A DNA stretch of 45,144 nt from Actinomycetota bacterium (GTDB lineage: Bacteria > Actinomycetota > Thermoleophilia > Gaiellales > Gaiellaceae): assembly GCA_005884005.1 (NCBI GenBank), contig VAWI01000023.1, positions 1 to 45,144 of the forward strand. Reading direction: 5' to 3'. Both the position numbers and the translations under genes were made by a program. Below the pieces are notes generated by a model. It had not been told where the DNA came from and ran no database searches. It was given only the letters and a program-made list of their open reading frames with translations. Each line of letters starts with the position of its first letter. Position 1 is the stretch's first letter. Of this stretch, positions 41,863 to 45,144 are shown piece after piece.

Positions 41863-41913
41863 GGCGCGGCGGCAAAGCCGCCGCGCCTCCAGGTCGGCAT
41901 CGCAAGCGATGCC
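41863..41913 (+). repeat. Double-hairpin palindromic repeat, copy 1 at the tRNA
   Basis: GGCGCGGCGGC-AAA-GCCGCCGCGCC, spacer TCCAGGTC, then GGCATCGC-AA-GCGATGCC. Both stems are perfect. Confidence 0.9.
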
Positions 41914-41973
41914 GACGCCGCGTGCGCAGGTTCAATTCCTGCCGGGGGCATCTCCGTGGAGCCGGGTTTAGAC

Positions 41974-42024
41974 GGCGCGGCGGCAAAGCCGCCACGCCTC
42001 CAAGTCGGTATCGCAAGCGATGCC
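41974..42024 (+). repeat. Double-hairpin palindromic repeat, copy 2 at the tRNA
   Basis: GGCGCGGCGGC-AAA-GCCGCCACGCC, spacer TCCAAGTC, then GGTATCGC-AA-GCGATGCC. One mismatch in the first stem and one G-T pair in the second show divergence since duplication. Confidence 0.9.
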
Positions 42025-42094
42025 TGAATTCAGGCGCGCGATCCATTCCGAGGGTTTTTGCAGGGGATGTCGATCCGTGGGCGAAAGCGTTTGT

Positions 42095-42457
42095 ATGGCC
42101 GCGGAGTTCGATGAGCCGCGCGACGCAATGCGTCGCACGCGGCTTGCGAACGAGCGGACCTATCTCGCCTGGTGGAGGACCGGCCTCACCACTTTCGCGG
42201 TGAGTTTCGGCGCAGGGAGGCTCGTGCCAGAACTGTCCCGCGGGCCGAGGTGGCCGTTTCAGTTCATCGGGGTTGCGTTCGCGATTGTGGGTGTCGCCTT
42301 CGTAACGTACGGCTACGTAAGACACAGAGAGGTCGAAGCTGCGCTTTCTCGTGGTCAGTACACAGGTCTTGCGAATCGCGCCGCGGTCGTCTTCGCTTGC
42401 GCGGGAGCGCTGCTCGGAGTGGCGACGATGCTTCTCGTGCTGCTTCACACAACGTGA
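42095..42457 (+). CDS. DUF202/YidH-like small membrane protein
   Basis: A 120-residue protein with three membrane helices. The start contains RLANERTYLAWWRTGLTTFAV, the hallmark segment of the DUF202 family, followed by a YGYVRHREVEAAL loop. Function is unknown. ATG 42095 gives the family's usual length; GTG 42077, in frame, is an alternative with a better-placed ribosome-binding site. Confidence 0.82.
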   Translation: MAAEFDEPRDAMRRTRLANERTYLAWWRTGLTTFAVSFGAGRLVPELSRGPRWPFQFIGVAFAIVGVAFVTYGYVRHREVEAALSRGQYTGLANRAAVVFACAGALLGVATMLLVLLHTT

Positions 42458-42545
42458 GGTCGCCGGCGAAACGGAAAGAAGCCCGTCTGGTTGTTAGTCG
42501 CTGCGTGGTCATGCCGATCGGCTATCAGCTCCGCGTCGAGTCGCC

Positions 42546-42977
42546 GTGATCCGAGTAGCTTGGGCGCCGGTGTATCGGGTGTGGGCTCGACGCGCCGGGT
42601 CACTCTCCGTTGCAGCGCTTGGACCTGCGGCCTTGATACTCACCGCTTGCGGCAGCACAGCCCACCACTACTCTGCTGAACGGTTCAAGCACTGCCTCGC
42701 CACGCAGCAAGTAGATGTGACCCTCACCCGTGACGCGAGCAGCGCATCAACGGCGGCCTTGGTCCTGCGGCGGACGTTTGCCGAATGGGTCTACTTCTTC
42801 CGTACGCCGGAAGCTGCAACCGCCGAGCACGCGAAGCTGAAATCGAGTCACGTGCGGACCCGCCGGGTCTTTTTCCAATTGTTCAGGGCCGAACGGTCAA
42901 ACGTCCTCATCTTCGCGCCGGGCCGGAAGGACTGGCTCTCTCCCATCAGACGATGTCTCCAGCGCGCGCAAGTCTGA
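42546..42977 (+). CDS. Putative small lipoprotein
   Basis: A 143-residue protein starting at GTG 42546. Residues 13-34 form a signal peptide ending in the lipobox LTAC, so Cys35 is probably lipidated. The mature part (about 108 residues) has basic and aromatic segments such as TFAEWVYFFRTPEAATAEHAKL and RRVFFQLFRAERSNVLIFAPG. No known family is recognised. Support comes from the lipobox and codon use. Confidence 0.6.
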   Translation: MIRVAWAPVYRVWARRAGSLSVAALGPAALILTACGSTAHHYSAERFKHCLATQQVDVTLTRDASSASTAALVLRRTFAEWVYFFRTPEAATAEHAKLKSSHVRTRRVFFQLFRAERSNVLIFAPGRKDWLSPIRRCLQRAQV

Positions 42978-43254
42978 CCTTCGACACGGCGTACACGAAC
43001 TCGGGGAACATTCGCCCGCTGGCCCACCCCGCGTTCCCTGTGGATAGCGCAGCCGAGTGGGTCGAGGCTTCCGCCGCTTTCGGTACGCGGAGGTATCTCA
43101 TCTCAGCCGCACAGAAAGCAACGGCGTTCCACAGCCTCATCCTCACCGGGTGATGCACGGCTCAGTCCAAACGCCACACTCAAGGGGCGGCGGATGATCT
43201 CCGCCCCGGCATCAGTGGACACCCGGGGTGAGGGCAGGCTGAGAGGAGAGGCAC
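42978..43254. other. Non-coding spacer
   Basis: No gene is supported in these 277 bases. A 7-bp inverted repeat (GGGGCGG with CCGCCCC, near 43182-43205) could be a terminator of the upstream lipoprotein gene or a leader hairpin. The end (AGGAGAG at about 43243) is the ribosome-binding site of the following gene. Confidence 0.5.
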
Positions 43255-43590
43255 ATGGCAAGTGGGGAGATCCAGTCAGTTCAGCGCAAGAGCGCCGACG
43301 AGCGGAAGGAGCTGCTCGCGGACACCGTCGAGAACGAAGTTGCGCGTGGATCCCGCGTCGAGTCGCAGTCCGATTTTCAGGCGGTGCTCGTGCGCGGTCG
43401 TCGGCCCAATCTCGTCGAGCGCCTGATCGTCAAGATCGCCCTCCTCGGGCTGGTCTTCCTGATCCGCGCCATCCGAAAGCCCGGCGGGCTGTGGGGGGTG
43501 GTCGGGACCTTGGCCTTCATCTTCGTAGGCCAGAAGCGCAGCATGGCGACCGTAGACGAGTACGGCAATACTGGCATCCAGCGACTCTAA
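43255..43590 (+). CDS. Small protein with one or two hydrophobic segments, unknown
   Basis: A 111-residue protein. The first 50 residues are hydrophilic and charged (RKSADERKELLADTVENEVARGSR), followed by hydrophobic stretches at about 56-71 (LIVKIALLGLVFLIRAI) and 78-91 (GLWGVVGTLAFIFVG). It is probably membrane-associated. ATG 43255 has an AGGAGAG site 7 bases upstream. No family is recognised. Confidence 0.65.
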   Translation: MASGEIQSVQRKSADERKELLADTVENEVARGSRVESQSDFQAVLVRGRRPNLVERLIVKIALLGLVFLIRAIRKPGGLWGVVGTLAFIFVGQKRSMATVDEYGNTGIQRL

Positions 43591-43639
43591 AGGTCGAAAC
43601 CCTGGAGCGCTTGGGCGAGCCGACCACTTTCCCTCGATC

Positions 43640-44185
43640 GAGACGCCTCGACTTTCGGGGGGACATTCGCGAACTGTGAGTGTGCGGGGTGTCCCGTCTG
43701 GGGCTCTTGTCAAGGTGGCGCCGGTGCTCTTTACTCGTGACTCAATTCCCGAATGACCCCGCCTGCGGGTGTCTTTCTAGTGATCTGTCCGAGCGGAGAG
43801 GCCGGGTGCCGGCCTGGCGCCCGCTTGCTGGCCTGATCAGAAGCCTGTCCGCCCCTCGCGGGGTGTGACCCGTCACAGTTCTGCCGCCCGCGGTTCCACG
43901 CCCCAGACCGGCACCGGTACTTGTCCCCCAAGCTGGGCTGGAGGTCGATCGGGATGCTCGCAGATCAACTGGACTACGTCATCGGCGTCGATCCGCACCG
44001 TGACGCGCACGCGCTCGCGGTCGTCGAGGTGCGAAGCGGTGCTGTGGTGTTCGAGGCGAGCACGCTGGCAGACGCTGAGGGTTACGTCTGCCTGCTTCGT
44101 CTTGCCGATCAGCACGCACCCGGCCGGCGTGCCTTCGCGGTCGAGGGCACCGGCTCGTTCGGCGCCGGTCTCACCCGCTTCCTAA
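43640..44185 (+). mobile_element. Truncated IS110-family insertion sequence
   Basis: An insertion-sequence remnant consisting of a long, structured non-coding left part (up to 43953) and the first 75 or so codons of an IS110-type recombinase, then unrelated sequence. IS110 elements have no terminal inverted repeats, so edges cannot be fixed by eye; both coordinates are approximate. The left non-coding part contains several hairpins, for example GACCCCGC/GCGGGTGTC near 43756-43774 and GGGTGCC/GGCGCCC near 43803-43822. Confidence 0.6.
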
Positions 44186-44298
44186 GAAGCTCTAACAAAA
44201 ATGAACTGCGAGGCGACTGGTTCGCGACGGTCGCCTACGTGCGCACGATCAGTCGCTTCGTCCGATGGAGCGGCCTCGAGAAGGCGCTCCGCTGCTGA
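43954..44298 (+). pseudogene. Truncated IS110 transposase (DEDD recombinase)
   Basis: From ATG 43954, with GGAGG 9 bases upstream, the frame reads DQLDYVIGVDPHRDAHALAVVEV and later AFAVEGTGSFGAGLTRFL, the hallmarks of the IS110 N-terminal RuvC-like domain (first Asp in GVDPH, Glu in AVEGTGS). Full-length proteins are about 350-420 residues. Here homology stops after TRFL (about 44181) and the frame ends at 44298 in unrelated sequence. The C-terminal catalytic Asp residues and the transposase_20 domain are missing, so it cannot recombine on its own. Confidence 0.8.
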
Positions 44299-44376
44299 CG
44301 TTGCGACGGTTGTTGAGCTCGAGGTTCGCAACCGAGGCTTCGTGCTCCCGCGCTTCGCGCCGGACCGCGTTGGCGA

Positions 44377-45144
44377 TCAGGGGCGTCGCCGGAGGTCGCG
44401 CCGTTCCGCTAGCGCCGGCGAGAGGCTGGCCGCCCACACGATGATCCCGGAGCTGAACAGGAGCCAGAAGTAGATCGCCAGCACGACGCCGAACCCACCG
44501 TAGTCTCGGGCGTACAGGTTGACCCACAACTCCATCACGAAGCTCGAGATGAGCATCAGGGCGACCAGCCCGGAAGCGGTTAGCACCGCTCCGGCGAGCA
44601 GGTCGCGCCGCGTGATCTGCTTGTGCGTCAGCAGCCACGGCGCCCACACGAAGAACACAATCAGCAGGCCGACCCAGCCCACCGCGAGTGTGTTTCCCAC
44701 CCATGCGGGGCTGCCTCTAAGCTCGGTCAGCTGCACGAGCAGCAGCATGATCAGCCCGTACAGGCCGAGGAGAACCGCCGCGTATAGGCCCTGGTCGGTC
44801 TGCCGGCGCGGCAGCGGCACCTGCCACGCCCGCGCGTGCACGAGCTGCAGCACCCGGCCGAAGTTCAGCCCGAAAAACAATGCGCCCGCGATCGCGAACA
44901 GCGCCGACCCGAGCTTGTGCGTCCTGTCGTCGACGAGAACGTCGCGGAGCAGGCCAGCGGTCGACGTGTTCAGCCCGTAGTGGCGGATTAGGCGGTCCGC
45001 AAGCGCTCCCGGATGGGAGTCGAGGTACTCCTCCATCACGAGCACGGCCGGGACGATCGCCACCAGGATGTAGAGGGAGAGCAACGCCGACTGCAGCGGC
45101 CCGTCCACCGCCTGGTAGCGCCGCCAGGCGCCGATCGCCACCCC
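44377..45144 (-). CDS. YihY/BrkB-family membrane protein, partial
   Basis: A membrane protein with about six helices. The motifs LVAIVPAVLV near the start, LFFGLNFGRVLQLVHARAW and YARDYGGFGVVLAIYFWLLFSSGIIVWAASL at the end are characteristic of the YihY/BrkB family (formerly mislabelled ribonuclease BN). Function in bacteria is unclear. GTG 45141 is in frame but the frame stays open to the edge and the family N-terminus is usually longer, so the true start probably lies outside. The stop is 78 bases from the IS remnant. Confidence 0.88.
   Translation of the reverse strand, partial: GVAIGAWRRYQAVDGPLQSALLSLYILVAIVPAVLVMEEYLDSHPGALADRLIRHYGLNTSTAGLLRDVLVDDRTHKLGSALFAIAGALFFGLNFGRVLQLVHARAWQVPLPRRQTDQGLYAAVLLGLYGLIMLLLVQLTELRGSPAWVGNTLAVGWVGLLIVFFVWAPWLLTHKQITRRDLLAGAVLTASGLVALMLISSFVMELWVNLYARDYGGFGVVLAIYFWLLFSSGIIVWAASLSPALAERRDLRRRP

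Larger units (their letters stand above)
41807..42028 (+). repeat. 111-bp tandem duplication of tRNA 3' half plus palindrome
   Basis: Two head-to-tail units with exact 111-base period: 41807-41917 and 41918-42028. The first 38 bases of each are identical and consist of the 3' half of tRNA-Arg plus TCTCC. After a diverged stretch each unit ends with a copy of the double-hairpin repeat, also offset by exactly 111 bases. Confidence 0.9.

Noticed and set aside
41918..41950. Second complete tRNA gene
   Set aside because: Only the 3' half (variable loop, T arm, acceptor 3' strand) is duplicated. The acceptor 5' strand, D arm and anticodon are missing.
41807..42028. CRISPR array
   Set aside because: Only two units exist, and they consist of a tRNA 3' half plus a palindrome. 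There are no spacers of uniform length and no cas genes.
41657..42448. A long minus-strand coding region (508 codons) reading through the tRNA and repeats into the secreted-protein gene
   Set aside because: The upstream part is antisense to the tRNA and the palindromic repeats and is rich in repeated Arg/Pro peptides. The real start is ATG 41656 with a good ribosome-binding site and signal peptide.
44186..44298. Functional extension of the IS110 recombinase
   Set aside because: After TRFL the sequence no longer resembles the family. Length and catalytic residues show truncation.
1..45144. Prophage, toxin-antitoxin, restriction or other recognisable defence system
   Set aside because: No structural phage genes, nucleases, methylases or paired small toxin genes could be identified. 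The only mobile trace is the IS110 remnant.

Overview
The window looks like a chromosome segment of a GC-rich actinobacterium, probably a deep-branching lineage such as Thermoleophilia (Gaiellales or Solirubrobacterales). This is inferred from strong GC bias at third codon positions, frequent GTG and TTG starts, very tight ATGA/GTGA gene overlaps, and an actinobacterial-type respiratory operon (multi-span Rieske protein, PDWY-type cytochrome b, diheme cytochrome c, caa3-type oxidase). No 16S rRNA gene or other taxonomic marker is present, so the placement is an inference.

Layout. 1-1641: the start of an unknown minus-strand gene, a hairpin-rich spacer and a trypsin-like HtrA protease. 1712-8721: nitrilase, TPP-dependent enzyme, enolase-superfamily enzyme and a large FAD/Fe-S oxidoreductase, the last three overlapping. 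8732-13817: a formate dehydrogenase whose catalytic subunit carries an in-frame UGA read as selenocysteine, with a SECIS-like hairpin, an Fe-S subunit interrupted by a palindromic repeat, and an NrfD-type membrane subunit. 13763-16961: a peptidase E-like protein, a receiver protein with a CHASE3 histidine kinase, and a secreted barrel protein. 17003-24037: a seven-gene minus-strand respiratory operon (ctaC, ctaD, ctaE, a 128-residue membrane protein, qcrC, qcrA, qcrB). 24132-27026: a MerR/TOBE molybdate regulator followed by modABC.

27006-30050: a lipoprotein gene diverging from a TPP-riboswitch-controlled NCS1 (CytX-like) permease, which overlaps a PfkB-family kinase and a small Asp-box protein. 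30022-33388: PhzF, SixA, an ABC-2 exporter pair and a small unknown protein. 33385-38753: class III aminotransferase, XdhC-like protein, a second ABC-2 exporter and a LolA/RseB-like secreted protein. 38851-41656: a two-component system flanked by two secreted-protein genes with near-identical direct-repeat operators. 41768-42028: tRNA-Arg(CCT), whose 3' half is tandemly duplicated together with a palindromic repeat. 42095-45144: small membrane and lipoprotein genes, a truncated IS110-type insertion sequence and a YihY-family membrane protein running off the window.

How the parts fit. Molybdate import (modABC) would supply the Mo or W cofactor of the selenoprotein formate dehydrogenase, which probably feeds electrons to the quinone pool. 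The bcc:caa3 chain would then pass them to oxygen. The most unusual features are the UGA/SECIS pair, a dispersed double-hairpin repeat family that also invades coding sequence, the 111-bp tandem duplication at the tRNA gene, and the shared operator flanking the second two-component system.
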